The position numbers were made by a program, and so were the translations under genes. This document shows positions 42,506 to 52,428 of a stretch of 64,000 bases of DNA, piece by piece. The stretch's first letter is position 1; each line of letters starts with the position of its first letter. The stretch is from assembly GCA_003021045.1 (NCBI GenBank), contig PXRN01000009.1, forward strand, positions 62,001 to 126,000, in the 5' to 3' direction. This DNA is from Halobacteriales archaeon QS_4_69_34. Lineage in GTDB: Archaea > Halobacteriota > Halobacteria > Halobacteriales > Halococcaceae. The notes beneath the pieces were generated by a model that did not search any database, had not been told where the DNA came from, and saw only the letters and a program-made list of their open reading frames with translations.

Positions 42506-43852
42506 TCAGCCGCGGCGTACGTCCGCACCGAGGTCCGCGAGCACGTCGAAAAAGCCCGGGAAGGAGACGTCGACGTGCTCGGCCCCCGCGACGGTCGTCT
42601 CGCCGTCGGCGACGAGGCCGGCGACCGCGAGCGCCATGGCGAGGCGGTGATCGCCGCGGCCGTCGACGCGCGTCCCCCGGAGAGCCGTCTCGTCGCCGTG
42701 GACGGCGAGCGAGTCCTCGCGTTCGGTGACCGACGCCCCCATCGCTTCGAGCTCGTCGGCCATCGCCGCCACCCGGTCGGTCTCCTTGTACCGGACGTGT
42801 GCCGCGTTCGTGATCCGGGTCTCGCCGTCGGCGGCGGCCCCGAGCACGGCGACCGTCGGCAGGAGATCGGGCGTGTCGCCCACGTCGACCTCGATGCCCC
42901 ACAGATCCGAACGCTGGACGGCGACGACGCCAGCCTCGCGGTCCCAGTCGACAGCCGCGCCCATCCGCTCTACGATATCGACGATCGCGCTGTCGCCCTG
43001 TGCGCTCGGGTGTGCGCCCTCGATCCGGATTCCCTCCGGGTCGCCGGCGAGCGCGCCCGCCGCGAGCAGGTAGGAGATCGAGGAGAAGTCGCCCGGGACG
43101 CGGTACTCGCCCCCGCTCGCCCGGTAGGCCTGCCCGCCCGAGACCACAAAACCCGCGGCCGTCGCGTCGGTCTCGACGCCGAACGCGTCGAGGACCTCTC
43201 GGGTGATCTCCACGTAGGGCGCGGACTTCAGGTCGGTCTCGAGCTCGATCGCGATCCCCTCCTCGGTGACCGCGCCGGCCATCAGGAGAGCCGTGACGTA
43301 CTGCGAGGAGACGTCACCCGGGATCGACACCCGTCCGCTTGCGATCGGCCCTCCCGTCGCCGATCCCCCCGTTGTCGATCCGTCCGCCGCCGGTCCCCCG
43401 ACCACGATCGGGGCCTGCCCGTTTCCCCGGGTGCTCTCCGCGCGCCTCCCTAGTTGAGCGAGAGCGTCGAGCAGCGGCCCCTGTGGGCGCGACCGGAGGG
43501 AGTCGTCGCCGGTCAGCACCGCGAGGCCGTCGAGGAGTGCGCCCGTCGCCGCGACGAGGCGCATCGTTGTCCCGCTGTTCGCACAGTCGATCACGTCCGC
43601 GGGCACCTCGGGCCGGCCGTCGAAGCCCTCGATCCGGAGGGCGCGTCCCGCCGTCTCCTCCCGCCTCTCGACGCTGCCGCCGAAGGCCTCGACCGCGCGG
43701 ATCGTCGCCCGCGCGTCGGCGCTGACGAGCGGGTCGCGCACGAGCGTCCCGTCGGCGTAGCCGGCCGCGAGGATCGCCCGATGGGTGTAGCTCTTGGAGG
43801 GCGGTGCCCGCGCCGTTCCCCGCACCTGCGATCGGACCACCGTGGCGTCCAT
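42506..43852 (-). CDS. aroA: 3-phosphoshikimate 1-carboxyvinyltransferase (EPSP synthase)
   Basis: Sixth step of the shikimate pathway, joining shikimate-3-phosphate and PEP. The 448-residue protein has [20 protein letters not shown] near residue 16, [20 protein letters not shown] near residue 90 (the NxGT motif), [17 protein letters not shown] near residue 117, [16 protein letters not shown] near residue 179, [20 protein letters not shown] near residue 336, [20 protein letters not shown] near residue 363 and [14 protein letters not shown] near residue 400. A Gly/Ser/Thr-rich insertion ([20 protein letters not shown], about 150-172) lies just before the central motif. Start ATG at 43852. Confidence 0.95.
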   Translation of the reverse strand: MDATVVRSQVRGTARAPPSKSYTHRAILAAGYADGTLVRDPLVSADARATIRAVEAFGGSVERREETAGRALRIEGFDGRPEVPADVIDCANSGTTMRLVAATGALLDGLAVLTGDDSLRSRPQGPLLDALAQLGRRAESTRGNGQAPIVVGGPAADGSTTGGSATGGPIASGRVSIPGDVSSQYVTALLMAGAVTEEGIAIELETDLKSAPYVEITREVLDAFGVETDATAAGFVVSGGQAYRASGGEYRVPGDFSSISYLLAAGALAGDPEGIRIEGAHPSAQGDSAIVDIVERMGAAVDWDREAGVVAVQRSDLWGIEVDVGDTPDLLPTVAVLGAAADGETRITNAAHVRYKETDRVAAMADELEAMGASVTEREDSLAVHGDETALRGTRVDGRGDHRLAMALAVAGLVADGETTVAGAEHVDVSFPGFFDVLADLGADVRRG

Positions 43853-43986
43853 ACGTGCGGTGGCGGGCCGGACCGTATCAGCCTGCCGACCTCGGCGGCG
43901 TCGAACCTCGGTCGACCGCGACACAGCCCCGAACGGTTCGCCACGGCTCTGGCAGGGTTTTTGCCCCACGCGGGTCGAGTCCGGGT

Positions 43987-45156
43987 ATGGACCCGGATCT
44001 CTCGCAGCTCGACGAGGCGCTCGATTCGGCCGGCGTCGACGGCTACCTGCTCGACGCCGCCTCGACGGACGCCGACCAGCGCTACCTCTCGGGGTTCGAC
44101 GCACCCGATCCCTTCTACACCCTCTACGACGGCGACACACACCTCCTGGTGTCGAGCCTCGAATACGGGCGGGCACGCACGGAGAGCCGCGCCGACACGG
44201 TCGCGCGCCACGCCGCATACGAGCCCGACGACGCCGACGCGGAGGGTCGGGCGGCGTCCATCCCGACCCTCGCGGCCTTCCTCGACGCACACGACGTGAA
44301 CTCGGTGCTCGTCCCGCCACGATGCCCCGTGGGGACCGCCGACGGGCTCCGCGAGCAGGGGGTCGCCGTGACCGCCGAGGAGGCGAGGGGCACCCTCACC
44401 GAGATCCGGGCGACGAAGACGGGAGAGGAGATCGAGCACGTCCGGGACGCACAGGCCGCCAACGAGCGGGCGATGGCCCGCACCGAGGAGCTGATTCGGG
44501 AGGCGACCGTCGAAGATGGGCTGCTCCATCACGAGGGCGCGGTCCTCACGAGCGAGCGGGTAGCGACGGCGATCGAGATCGCCCTGCTCCGGGAGGGCTA
44601 CGCGCTCGAGGAAACCATCGTCGCCTGTGGCGCGGACGCCGCCGACCCCCACGACCGCGGGAGCGGGCCCCTTCGAGCGGGCGAGCCGATCATCGTCGAC
44701 GTCTTCCCGCGGGACAAGGCCTCGAACTACCACGGCGACCTGACCCGGACGTTCACGAAGGGCGACCCCGGAGAGCGAGTACGGGAGTGGTACGATCTCA
44801 CCCACGAGGCCCAGCGGGCGGCCCTCGACGCCATCGAGCCCGGGACGACGGGGGCGGCGGTCCACGACGCGGTCTGTGACGTCTACGAGGACGCCGGTGA
44901 GCCCACCCTCAGAGACGATCCCGAGGCGGAGACGGGCTTCATCCACGGCACCGGCCACGGCGTCGGCCTCGACGTCCACGAACTGCCGAGCGTGAGCGCC
45001 GGCGGCAGGGAGCTGGAGCCGGGCCACGTGATCACCGTCGAGCCCGGTCTGTACGACCCCGCCGTGGGTGGTGTTCGCATCGAGGACCTCGTGGTCGTCA
45101 CCGCCGACGGCTACGAGAGCCTCACCGACTACCCGAAGGCACTCGTCGTCGAGTGA
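43987..45156 (+). CDS. M24 family Xaa-Pro aminopeptidase/dipeptidase
   Basis: Metal-dependent exopeptidase acting on X-Pro bonds. The 389-residue protein has an N-terminal creatinase-like domain ([20 protein letters not shown]) and a pita-bread catalytic domain. The metal ligands lie in [20 protein letters not shown] near residue 236 (Asp, Asp), [20 protein letters not shown] near residue 317 (His), [20 protein letters not shown] near residue 345 (Glu) and [10 protein letters not shown] (Glu). The run [11 protein letters not shown] is typical of prolidases. A GGGTTTTTGCC box lies about 27 nt before the ATG. No signal peptide. Confidence 0.92.
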   Translation: MDPDLSQLDEALDSAGVDGYLLDAASTDADQRYLSGFDAPDPFYTLYDGDTHLLVSSLEYGRARTESRADTVARHAAYEPDDADAEGRAASIPTLAAFLDAHDVNSVLVPPRCPVGTADGLREQGVAVTAEEARGTLTEIRATKTGEEIEHVRDAQAANERAMARTEELIREATVEDGLLHHEGAVLTSERVATAIEIALLREGYALEETIVACGADAADPHDRGSGPLRAGEPIIVDVFPRDKASNYHGDLTRTFTKGDPGERVREWYDLTHEAQRAALDAIEPGTTGAAVHDAVCDVYEDAGEPTLRDDPEAETGFIHGTGHGVGLDVHELPSVSAGGRELEPGHVITVEPGLYDPAVGGVRIEDLVVVTADGYESLTDYPKALVVE

Positions 45157-45204
45157 CGCCCGGGCCGATCCCCTCACCCCGGAGTATACCCGAGCGGCCG
45201 AAGC

Positions 45205-45340
45205 GAACTGCGGACCGCGAATGCCGATACACACGGGAGACTACTGCCACCGCGTCCGCAGCCGCCCCGCACCGCCACCGCCATCGCGGGCCACATGGCT
45301 CCCCACCGACTCGCCCCGGGCGGGCATGCCTACCCGGCAC
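45205..45340 (+). repeat. Dispersed intergenic repeat family 1, copy 4
   Basis: Lies in the 290-nt spacer between the M24 peptidase and the prephenate dehydrogenase-like gene. The core (45210-45248) reads GCGGACCGCGAATGCCGATA then CACACGGGAGACTACTGCC. The upstream CCGAAGCGAACTGCGG resembles copy 1 (CGAAGCGACACGCGG). Downstream blocks include CACATGGCTCCCCACCGACT and CGCCCCGGGCG, collinear with copy 1 but diverged. Confidence 0.65.
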
Positions 45341-45446
45341 GCCCGCCGCGCCGGCCGCGATCGCTCCCGGGCGCGCACGTCGCCGTGCCCGACCGACCGG
45401 ACGAACGCCTTTTGACCGATCGCCGAGTACCGACCAACCGAACCGG

Positions 45447-46361
45447 ATGGACTCGACGACCTCCGACGGCGTGGATCGGCCCGCGAGCGAGCGGCGACGC
45501 GCTGGAGCCGAGCAGCTGGCGGGTGAACTGCTGGTCGTCGGCGCGGGCACGGTGGGCCGCTGGCTCGCCGGCGTCCTCGCCGCGGAGCTGGATTCCTCGG
45601 TCGCGTTCGCCGACGCCGATAGGGCCGCCGCCGACGCCGCTGCCGAGGCGGTCGGTGGCCGCGCGGTCGCGCTCGACACCGACGAGCGATTCGCGGCGGT
45701 CTGCGTTGCGGTCCCCATCTCCGCCGCCGCGGAGGCGGTCGCTACGCACGCTCCGCGGGCCGAACACGCCCTCTACGACGTGACGGGAGAGATGGCCGCA
45801 CCGGTCGCGGCGATGGCCGAGCACGCGCCCGAACGCGAGCGAGCGAGCTTTCATCCCCTGTTCGCCCCCGAAAACGCGCCCGGCCGGATCGCCGTCGTCC
45901 CGGACGCCCCCGGTCCGATCACCGACGCGATCCGGGCGGCGCTCGAAGCCGGCGGCAACGCGGTCTTCGAGACGAGTGTCGAAGAACACGACACCGCGAT
46001 GGAGACGGTACAGGCGCGCGCCCACGCGGCCGTCCTCGCGTTCGCGCTCGCCGCCGAGGACGTCCCCCGGAGATTCGACACACCGGTCTCGGGGCCGCTC
46101 CGTGAGCTCGCCGCGCAGGTCGCGAACGGGTCGTCGGGGGTGTACGGCGAGATTCAGGGCGCGTTCGACGGCGCGGGCGAGGTCGCCGCGGCCGCCGAAC
46201 GGATCGCCGAGGCCAGCCCCGAGGCGTTCGAGGAGCTGTACCGCGAGGCCGGCGTGGCGTTCGAGCAGCCCGGGCCCGCACCGTCGCACCGGCCCGATCG
46301 AGAGAGCGACGGGGGCGAAGCCGACCGAACCGCCTCCGGGAGCGACCGGCCGAGCGGATGA
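45447..46361 (+). CDS. Prephenate dehydrogenase-like protein
   Basis: A 304-residue protein related to TyrA, which makes 4-hydroxyphenylpyruvate from prephenate. The NAD-binding strand LLVVGAGTVGRWLAGVLAAE near residue 28, an acidic second strand end (VAFADADRAAADAA), VCVAVPISAAAEAVATHAP near residue 86, a segment DVTGEMAAPVAAMAEHAPER, and RASFHPLFAPENAPGRIAVV near residue 132 (the HPMF/HPLF substrate motif of TyrA) support this. The C-terminal 35 residues are charged low-complexity. Nearby aroA supports an aromatic amino acid role. Its stop overlaps the next gene (ATGA). Confidence 0.82.
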   Translation: MDSTTSDGVDRPASERRRAGAEQLAGELLVVGAGTVGRWLAGVLAAELDSSVAFADADRAAADAAAEAVGGRAVALDTDERFAAVCVAVPISAAAEAVATHAPRAEHALYDVTGEMAAPVAAMAEHAPERERASFHPLFAPENAPGRIAVVPDAPGPITDAIRAALEAGGNAVFETSVEEHDTAMETVQARAHAAVLAFALAAEDVPRRFDTPVSGPLRELAAQVANGSSGVYGEIQGAFDGAGEVAAAAERIAEASPEAFEELYREAGVAFEQPGPAPSHRPDRESDGGEADRTASGSDRPSG

Positions 46362-47863
46362 ACCCCGAACAGTGCGACGAGGTGCGCGCGAACGCCAAGT
46401 ACCTGCGGCGGGTACGCCCGATCGACCCCGAGGAGATCCGCGAGTACGTCCCGGATCGGCCCCATCCCGCGGCCGTCCGGCGGACCCTCCGGGAGTCGGC
46501 CGTCGATCTCGGACTGATCGAGCGCACCGACGGCGCGTTCGTTCCCGTTCCCGACGATCCAGTCGCGCCGAGCTTCGACGGCGTCGCGGCGTTTCCCGAG
46601 CGGTACGCCCGCGCGCTCGAAGGGCTCCTCGTCGATCGCTACGGAACGGGCTGGCCCGACGGCGAATCGGGCGATCGCCTCCGCGAGCGGATCCGCCGGC
46701 TCAAAGCCGAGTACTTCGCCGGCGAACGGGTCGCATACGAGTACGAGACGGCGCTGGCCTACGCGATCTACCACCTCCCCGATTACTACGCCGCCGTCCA
46801 GTACGTCCTCGCCCCGCTGGCGGCCGACGGGCTGCTCGGCCGTCGCCTGCGCGTGCTCGACGTGGGCGCGGGCGTCGGCGGTCCGGCGCTCGGCCTCGCG
46901 GACTTCCTGCCTGAGGACGCGCTCGTGGCGTACCACGCCGTCGAGCCAAGCGCCGCGGCCGACGTCCTCGAAGCGATGCTCGACGAGGTGGGTCGGAACT
47001 TCCATCCGACGATCCACCGGACGGCGGCCGAGGCGTTCGACCCCGCAGACGAATACGACCTCCTCCTGTTCGCCAACGTGCTGAGCGAGCTCGACGAACC
47101 CCACGATGTGGCCGAGCGCTATCTCGACGCCCTCGCGCCCGACGGGTCGCTAGTCGCGCTCGCGCCGGCCGACCGGGAGACGAGCATCGACCTCCGGGGG
47201 CTCGAGCGCGCACTCGTCGACCGGAACGACGGGGGCGCGGGCGGCGGGGGTGCGGGCAGCGGGGACACGGACGGTGGGAACGTGGACGGTGGGGGCACGG
47301 GCAGCGAAGGCGACAGGGACGCCGGCGAGCGGAGCGTCTACGCGCCGACGGTCAGGCTGTGGCCCGACCACACGCCCACGGATCGGGGCTGGTCGTTCGA
47401 CGTACGGCCCGACATCGAGACGCCCCCCTTCCAGCGCCGGCTGGACGCGGCCGGGGGCGGCGAGGGGACGTTCGTCAACGTCGACGTCCAGTTTTCCTAT
47501 TTCGTGCTCCGGACCGACGGCGAGCGACGGATCGACCTCACGCCCGATCACGACCGGTGGGCGAAGCTGGCCGACAGCGAACACCACGTCGGCGAGCGCG
47601 TCGACCTCCTCGCCGCGAAGCTCAGTCGCTCCCTCTCCGGGGAAACGGGAAACCCCCTGTTCAAGGTCGGCGACGGCAGCGAGGCCGTCGATCACTTCGC
47701 GGTCCTGACGCGGGAGACGGCGCTCAACGGTGATCTGCTCGGGGCCGCCTACGGCGACCCGCTGGCCTTCGAGAACGTCCTCGTGCTCTGGAACGAGGAC
47801 GAAGGAGCCTACAACCTCGTCGTCGACGACGAGACGATCGTCGACCGGCTGCCGGCCGTGTGA
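46358..47863 (+). CDS. Rsm22-like SAM-dependent methyltransferase
   Basis: A 501-residue protein related to the Rsm22 family of ribosome-associated methyltransferases. A helical N-terminal domain contains RLKAEYFAGERVAYEYETAL and AYAIYHLPDYYAAVQYVLAP near residue 141. The SAM-binding fold has RVLDVGAGVGGPALGLADFL near residue 166, YHAVEPSAAADVLEAMLDEV and LLLFANVLSELDEPHDVAER near residue 231. Residues about 290-327 are an almost pure Gly/Asp/Thr/Ser insertion coded by tandem-like repeats. The C-terminal half (VNVDVQFSYFVLRTDGERRI, ENVLVLWNEDEGAYNLVV) is typical of the haloarchaeal group. Substrate unproven. Confidence 0.78.
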   Translation: MNPEQCDEVRANAKYLRRVRPIDPEEIREYVPDRPHPAAVRRTLRESAVDLGLIERTDGAFVPVPDDPVAPSFDGVAAFPERYARALEGLLVDRYGTGWPDGESGDRLRERIRRLKAEYFAGERVAYEYETALAYAIYHLPDYYAAVQYVLAPLAADGLLGRRLRVLDVGAGVGGPALGLADFLPEDALVAYHAVEPSAAADVLEAMLDEVGRNFHPTIHRTAAEAFDPADEYDLLLFANVLSELDEPHDVAERYLDALAPDGSLVALAPADRETSIDLRGLERALVDRNDGGAGGGGAGSGDTDGGNVDGGGTGSEGDRDAGERSVYAPTVRLWPDHTPTDRGWSFDVRPDIETPPFQRRLDAAGGGEGTFVNVDVQFSYFVLRTDGERRIDLTPDHDRWAKLADSEHHVGERVDLLAAKLSRSLSGETGNPLFKVGDGSEAVDHFAVLTRETALNGDLLGAAYGDPLAFENVLVLWNEDEGAYNLVVDDETIVDRLPAV

Positions 47864-47922
47864 ACGGGCGCCTCCGGGTGTCGACCCCGGGGACTTAGGG
47901 CGGGAGCGGCGAAACGCGGTAC

Positions 47923-49140
47923 ATGGTCGAACTCGTCGCCTATCTCAGACTGCTCGGCGGCGCGGTCCTCCTGCTCTCGAACGGCTACTTCGTGACCATC
48001 GAGTTCGCCATGACCCGGGTTCGCCAGTTCGCCGAGGAGGAGTTCGTCGGGCAGGGCCGTGGACTCGAACGCGCGTGGGAGATGACCGAGCGCCTCGAGA
48101 TCTTCCTCTCCGAATGTCAGCTCGGAATCACGATCTCGAGCGTCGGGCTGGGCTTCGCCGCCGAGCCGGCGCTCGCGGCCGTCCTCGATCCCGCGGTGCG
48201 GGCCGCCGGGGTCGGGGGACTGCTCGGCGGGGGTGGTGCGAGCGGTGCGGGCCACACCGCGCTCTCGATCGCGCTCGCGCTCGCGGTCACCAACCTGCTG
48301 CACCTGATCGTCGGCGAGCAGGCCCCACCTACCTCGGCATCGAGCGGACGAAGCTCGTCGCACGCTACGGCGCGCCGATCCTCTACTGGTGGACGCGGCT
48401 GTTCTCGCCCGTGATCAGGCTGGCCGACTGGGCCGCGAAGGCGCTGCTCTCGGCCTTCGGCGTCTCGATCACCCGCTCGTGGGCCGAAGAGGAGATCGAC
48501 AAAGAAGGCGAGGCGGGCCGGCGACCGGGCTCGCGCGGCGAGCTCCGCAGCCGGATGGGCGAGGTGCTCCGCGGGGGCGGACTCTCCGCGGAGCGCCAGC
48601 AGGAGGTGTTCAACGCGCTCGCCATCGACGAGCTCCCCGTCCGGGAGATGATGGTCGAGCGCGAGGGGATCGTCGCGCTCCACGCCGAGGATGACCTCGA
48701 CGCGAACCTCGCGCTCGTCGGCGAGCGCCCCCACACCCGGTTCCCGCTGGTCGGCGACGAGCCCGAGGAGTTCCTCGGAGTGGTCTACTCGCCCGCGCTC
48801 TTCGACCGGCTCGACGCCATCCGGGAGGGCACGCTCGATCTCCGCGAGGTCGCCACCCCGCCGATGTCCGTCCCGGCCGCGATCGCCGTCAGCGAGCTCA
48901 TCGACCGCTTCCAGGCCGAGCGCAAGGAGCTCGCGCTCGTCACCGAGCGTGCGGACACGGCCGGATCGGACGGGGCGGCCGAGGAGTCAACCCCGAGCCG
49001 GGGAGCCCTCCGAGGCGGCCGAACGGGCGGCCGCCGACGCCGGCGACGTGATCGGGGACGGCGAGCGGGTCGTCGGACTGGTGACGGCGACCGACGCCTT
49101 CGAGACGATCGCCGGCGAGCTCAAGGACCCGCTCGACTGA
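47923..49140 (+). pseudogene. CBS-domain membrane protein (CNNM/HlyC-CorC type), two compensating frameshifts
   Basis: DUF21/CNNM-type ion-related membrane protein. Frame 1 gives AYLRLLGGAVLLLSNGYFVT, IEFAMTRVRQFAEEEF, ERLEIFLSECQLGITISSVG and ALALAVTNLLHLIVGEQAP. At CCCC (48323-48326) one C appears missing. The next frame resumes TYLGIERTKLVARYGAPILY and continues through RSRMGEVLRGGGLSAERQQE, the CBS region with ELPVREMMVEREGIVALH and VVYSPALFDRL. At GGGG (49000-49003) one G appears extra. The third frame resumes EPSEAAERAAADAGDVI and ends VVGLVTATDAFETIAGELKD. The corrected protein is about 405 residues and intact, so two homopolymer sequence errors are more likely than decay. Confidence 0.8.
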
Positions 49141-49261
49141 GAGTCGGCCGCCTGCGACGGGTCGATCGTGCGGCGAAGGCCGCGAGCGGAGAAGTGTGTC
49201 GAGTCGCGGCGGCGCGCGCCGAGACTAGCCCTTTTTGGGGCCGGCTCCCCTCCCGGCGAGC

Positions 49262-49696
49262 ATGTTCGGAGGCGGCGGGCTGAACCCCCGTAAGATGCAG
49301 CAGATGATGCAGCAGATGGGCATCGACATCGCCGAGATCGACGCCGAGGAGATCGTCATCCGCACGCCCGACGAGGAGCTGGTCTTCGACGAGCCCGAGG
49401 TCCAGCGGATGGACGCCCAGGGGCAGGCGACCTACACGGTCACCGGCGAGCCCGAGACCCGCGAGCGCGGGGCCGGTGGGGACGGCGTGGACGAGGAGCC
49501 GGTCGCGCTCGGCAGCGGCGAGAGCGAGGCGGGCGAGGGAGGCCACGAAGCCGACGTCGGGTCGGGGGGAGCGGCGATCCCCGACGGCGACGTCGAGATC
49601 GTCGCCCAGCGCACGGGCGCGAGCGAGGACGACGCCCGCGAGGCCCTCATTGCCGCCGACGGCGACCTCGCGGACGCGGTCTCGCGCCTCGAGTGA
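49262..49696 (+). CDS. nac: Nascent polypeptide-associated complex protein
   Basis: Archaeal NAC binds nascent chains at the ribosome as a homodimer. The 144-residue protein begins [20 protein letters not shown], followed by the NAC domain ([39 protein letters not shown]) and a C-terminal UBA-like domain ([34 protein letters not shown]). An acidic Gly/Glu linker of about 40 residues joins them, longer than usual. A CCTTTTTGG box lies about 28 nt before the ATG. The stop overlaps the trmI GTG start. Confidence 0.95.
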   Translation: MFGGGGLNPRKMQQMMQQMGIDIAEIDAEEIVIRTPDEELVFDEPEVQRMDAQGQATYTVTGEPETRERGAGGDGVDEEPVALGSGESEAGEGGHEADVGSGGAAIPDGDVEIVAQRTGASEDDAREALIAADGDLADAVSRLE

Positions 49697-50592
49697 CCGC
49701 CAACGGCCGGGAGCGGGCCGGTGCGGTGGTGCTCGTCGGCGAGGACGGCGACCGCGAGTACCTCCGCGAGCCGGGCGACCGGCTGGAGACCGACCTCGGC
49801 GTACTCGACGTCCCGTCAGCCGTCGAACCGGGCGACGTTCTGGAGACCCACCTCGGCGAGCGGTTCGCCGTTCGCGAGCTCCGTGGACCGGACCTGTTCG
49901 CCCACTTCGAGCGCACCGGCGCACCGATGCTGCCCCGGGACGTCGGGCTCGTCGTCGGCCACACCGGACTCGCGGCCGGCGATCGCGTCCTCGACGCCGG
50001 GACCGGCACGGGAGTGCTGGCCGCCTCGCTCGGGCGGCTGGGCGCGTCAGTGCTGACCTACGAGCGCGACCCCGAGTTCGCCGCCATCGCCCGAGAGAAC
50101 GTGGCGCTGGCCGGCGTGGCGGCCGACCCCGACGGAAGCGATGGCGGCGACCGGGACAGGAGGGGCGACCGGAGCGGCGGGCACGACGGGGACGAGGGGA
50201 GAGGGGACGACGAAAGCGGCGGAACCGACGGAAGCGACGACGCGAGCGCCGATCCCGGCGTCGGGAGCGTCGTGGTCCGGACGGGAAACGTCCTCGACGA
50301 CCTCGACGGACTCGCCGGGGAGACCTTCGACGTCGTGACCCTCGACACCCGCGATGCGCCCGCCGTCGCCGCGTGCGCGCCAGACCTGCTCGCGCCCGGC
50401 GGGTTCCTCGCCGCCTACGTCCCGTTCGTCGAGGGGACTCGGCGGGTGGTCGAGGCCGCGCGGGCGGCCGGTCTCGGCGAGGTGCGGACCTACGAGACCC
50501 TCCAGCGCGAGATGGACTTCGACGAGCGCGGCTCGCGCCCCTCGACGACCGGTGTCGGCCACACGGGCTATCTCGTGTTCGCACGGGCGTGA
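49693..50592 (+). CDS. trmI: tRNA (adenine-N1)-methyltransferase TrmI-like
   Basis: Methylates adenines in the tRNA T loop (A57/A58 in archaea). The 299-residue protein has an N-terminal beta domain, the linker [20 protein letters not shown] near residue 65, SAM-binding [20 protein letters not shown] near residue 99, [20 protein letters not shown] near residue 119, [20 protein letters not shown] near residue 215 and [20 protein letters not shown] near residue 266. Residues about 143-192 are a Gly/Asp/Arg-rich insertion within the methyltransferase fold. The GTG start overlaps the nac stop (GTGA), indicating one transcript. Confidence 0.9.
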   Translation: MTANGRERAGAVVLVGEDGDREYLREPGDRLETDLGVLDVPSAVEPGDVLETHLGERFAVRELRGPDLFAHFERTGAPMLPRDVGLVVGHTGLAAGDRVLDAGTGTGVLAASLGRLGASVLTYERDPEFAAIARENVALAGVAADPDGSDGGDRDRRGDRSGGHDGDEGRGDDESGGTDGSDDASADPGVGSVVVRTGNVLDDLDGLAGETFDVVTLDTRDAPAVAACAPDLLAPGGFLAAYVPFVEGTRRVVEAARAAGLGEVRTYETLQREMDFDERGSRPSTTGVGHTGYLVFARA

Positions 50593-50711
50593 TCGGCGAT
50601 CGACGATCGGCGTGGGCGGGTCGCCGATCGGTGAGCCGTCGCCCCGGACGCACGTCGCCGCGGCGGCCGAGCTCCGGCTGGATAGCGGCCAATGCCTCGG
50701 CCGTCCGGAGG

Positions 50712-50717
50712 TATAAG
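50712..50717 (+). promoter_or_regulatory. TATAAG box
   Basis: GGTATAAGACG lies about 31 nt before the ATG at 50746, the expected TATA position for the following two-gene unit. Confidence 0.5.
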
Positions 50718-50745
50718 ACGGTCACGGTCGTAGCGGGGACGGACC

Positions 50746-50964
50746 ATGAGCGAATCACAGGACCCCGCCGAGCGGCTCGACGAGACGACGACGTGGCCCG
50801 AGCTGGCGATCGGGCTGTACGATCGCCTGACGGGCCGCGGGGCGGAGATCACCTACGAGTTCGAGGACATGGAGGTGGCCGTCCCCTCGAAGGCCGGCGA
50901 GGACGCCGACCACGCCCACTGGCGGGTCGACGGCACGCTCCGCATCACCACGCGCGAGCCGTGA
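50746..50964 (+). CDS. Small conserved protein, first of an overlapping pair
   Basis: A 72-residue soluble protein: TTWPELAIGLYDRLTGRGAE, ITYEFEDMEVAVPSKAGED, HWRVDGTLRITTREP. It looks like a short helix followed by a beta sheet, as in small amphi-Trp-like proteins, but I cannot assign the family firmly. The next gene starts on the overlapping GTG (GTGA), so the two are translationally coupled. Confidence 0.65.
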   Translation: MSESQDPAERLDETTTWPELAIGLYDRLTGRGAEITYEFEDMEVAVPSKAGEDADHAHWRVDGTLRITTREP

Positions 50965-51362
50965 GTGGAGCCGCCGCGAGCGTCGTCGACGCGCTCGCCG
51001 CGGTAGCCGAAAGCGATCCCGCGCCCCTCGACGTGACCGCCGACCTCACCGTCGAGACCGACGGCCGCGAGGTCCGGATCGATTCGTTCACCGATCAGGT
51101 GATGGTCGAACTCCCCTCGATGGGCGTCGCGCTCTCGCTGCTCCGCCGGGCGGGCGTCCGACGGGGCACGCTGGCGGGCGTCGCCGGCGTGCTCGCGGCG
51201 GCCGACCTCACGGCCCGCGTGCGTATCCGGGGGACCGAGGCGGCGGTCGTCGGCGCGGATGCGGCTCCCGGGCGCACCGGGCGGCGGCTGAGCCCGCACG
51301 TCGAGATTCGACCGGGCGGGGTGGCGCTGGCCGCTCTCGGCGAGATCAGCGGGGCCCTGTAG
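50961..51362 (+). CDS. Conserved hypothetical, second of an overlapping pair
   Basis: A 133-residue protein: ASVVDALAAVAESDPAPLDV, TADLTVETDGREVRIDSFTD, QVMVELPSMGVALSLLRRAG and GVLAAADLTARVRIRGTEAA, ending VEIRPGGVALAALGEISGAL. Predicted alpha/beta, no membrane segment or metal motif. GTG start overlaps the upstream stop. Function not recognised; it probably works with the 72-residue partner. Confidence 0.65.
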   Translation: MSGAAASVVDALAAVAESDPAPLDVTADLTVETDGREVRIDSFTDQVMVELPSMGVALSLLRRAGVRRGTLAGVAGVLAAADLTARVRIRGTEAAVVGADAAPGRTGRRLSPHVEIRPGGVALAALGEISGAL

Positions 51363-51422
51363 TCCGCGCCGCTCGGTCCCGCGGTCGCTGCGGCCGGCGG
51401 TCCAGCCGGTGGCCCGGTCCGG

Positions 51423-52070
51423 TTACCGCACCGCACGGATCAGTCCGAGCAGCTCCTCGCGGGCGGCAGCCGGGTTCGGGTAGTCGATCGACGTCCCGAG
51501 ATCCTTGCCGTCGCCGCTTCCTTCGCCGTCACCGTCGGTCGCTTCGAGCAGGTCGGCGAGCCCGCGGGTCGGATAGGCCCCGCCGGCGAGCCGGAACGTG
51601 CCGTCGTGCACCCAGACGGCTATCCACGCCTCGATGTCGATACGGTGGACCGACCCGTCGCGCTCGACGCCGTAGCGCGCGGTGTACTTCGTGAGCCGGG
51701 CGCGATCGCCGGCCTCGGTCCGCAGCCGCTGGCTCCGGCCCCGGTCGATCCCGCGGAACCCCCGATCGGCGAGGTCGTCGGCGAACGCCCGCCGCGCCTC
51801 GCTGACGACGGTCGGGAGGACCATCGCCGGGCCGATCCCGGGCCCGAGCGGCGGGGAAAAGGAGAGCCGCGTGGCGAAGAAGAACCGCCGCGGCGGGTCG
51901 CGGTCGCCGTCGGTCACCGCCTGAACGCCCTCGTCGGGCGCGGCGTCCTCATAAAGCAGGGTATGGCCCTCGACGCGGGCGGCCGGCAGCCGGAACAGCG
52001 TCTCCGCTACCTCCTCGCGCAGCGACCAGCCGCCGCTCGCCAGCCGCTCCTCGGGGACCGAGGGCTTCAT
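51423..52070 (-). CDS. Conserved haloarchaeal hypothetical protein
   Basis: A 215-residue soluble protein: WSLREEVAETLFRLPAARVE, GHTLLYEDAAPDEGVQAVTD, RRFFFATRLSFSPPLGPGIG, PAMVLPTVVSEARRAFADDL and a central IDIEAWIAVWVHDGTFRLAG, AYPTRGLADLLEA. It has mixed alpha/beta character and ends LLGLIRAVR. No known catalytic motif. Start ATG (complement of 52068-52070). The preceding spacer holds a hairpin repeat. Confidence 0.7.
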   Translation of the reverse strand: MKPSVPEERLASGGWSLREEVAETLFRLPAARVEGHTLLYEDAAPDEGVQAVTDGDRDPPRRFFFATRLSFSPPLGPGIGPAMVLPTVVSEARRAFADDLADRGFRGIDRGRSQRLRTEAGDRARLTKYTARYGVERDGSVHRIDIEAWIAVWVHDGTFRLAGGAYPTRGLADLLEATDGDGEGSGDGKDLGTSIDYPNPAAAREELLGLIRAVR

Positions 52071-52189
52071 GCCTCGACGCACGTGTTCGGTAACCTTTGT
52101 AGGTGGGGTCGGTCCGCGCGGGGCGGGCGTCCTGGTGGATCGAGGGCTCGGCGGTGCGGTGGCTGTCGCGGAGCGGCGGTTGCGGTGGA

Positions 52190-52425
52190 AGCGATCGCAC
52201 CGCGAGCGGACGAACGACCGCCGGAGCGAGGCGCTCCGAGCCCCCGTTCGCTTCGTCTGCTCACGGGCGGCAAAGCCGCCCGTTCGCACGGTCCGAGGGA
52301 CGTCCCTTGCTACTCACGGCGACGAAGCGAGGGAGGGAGCTCGCGGCTTTTTCACTCCGGATTTTTGGCCGGGTCGAGCGAGGCCAGCCGAAGGCTGGCG
52401 AGTGAGGCCCCGGTAAAAAAGGTGG
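52190..52425. repeat. Hairpin repeat family 2, copy C (inverted relative to copy A)
   Basis: Fills most of the 358-nt gene-free stretch 52071-52428. On the minus strand it opens with a T-run, then ACCGGGGCCTCACTCGCCAG, a perfect hairpin GCCAGCC-TTC-GGCTGGC, CCCGGCC, an A-run, AAAAGCCGCGAGCTCCCTCC and, at the far end, GGTCGTTCGTCCGCTCGCGG TGCGATCGCTT. This matches copies A and B at both ends. The middle (about 52225-52320) carries an extra palindromic segment (GGGCGGCTTTGCCGCCC) absent from them. Confidence 0.65.
52415..52421 (-). terminator. T-run terminator of tfs
   Basis: About 8-14 nt after the tfs stop, the minus strand has CCACCTTTTTTACC followed by a GC hairpin. A T-tract is the usual archaeal termination signal. 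Confidence 0.5.
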
Positions 52426-52428
52426 TGG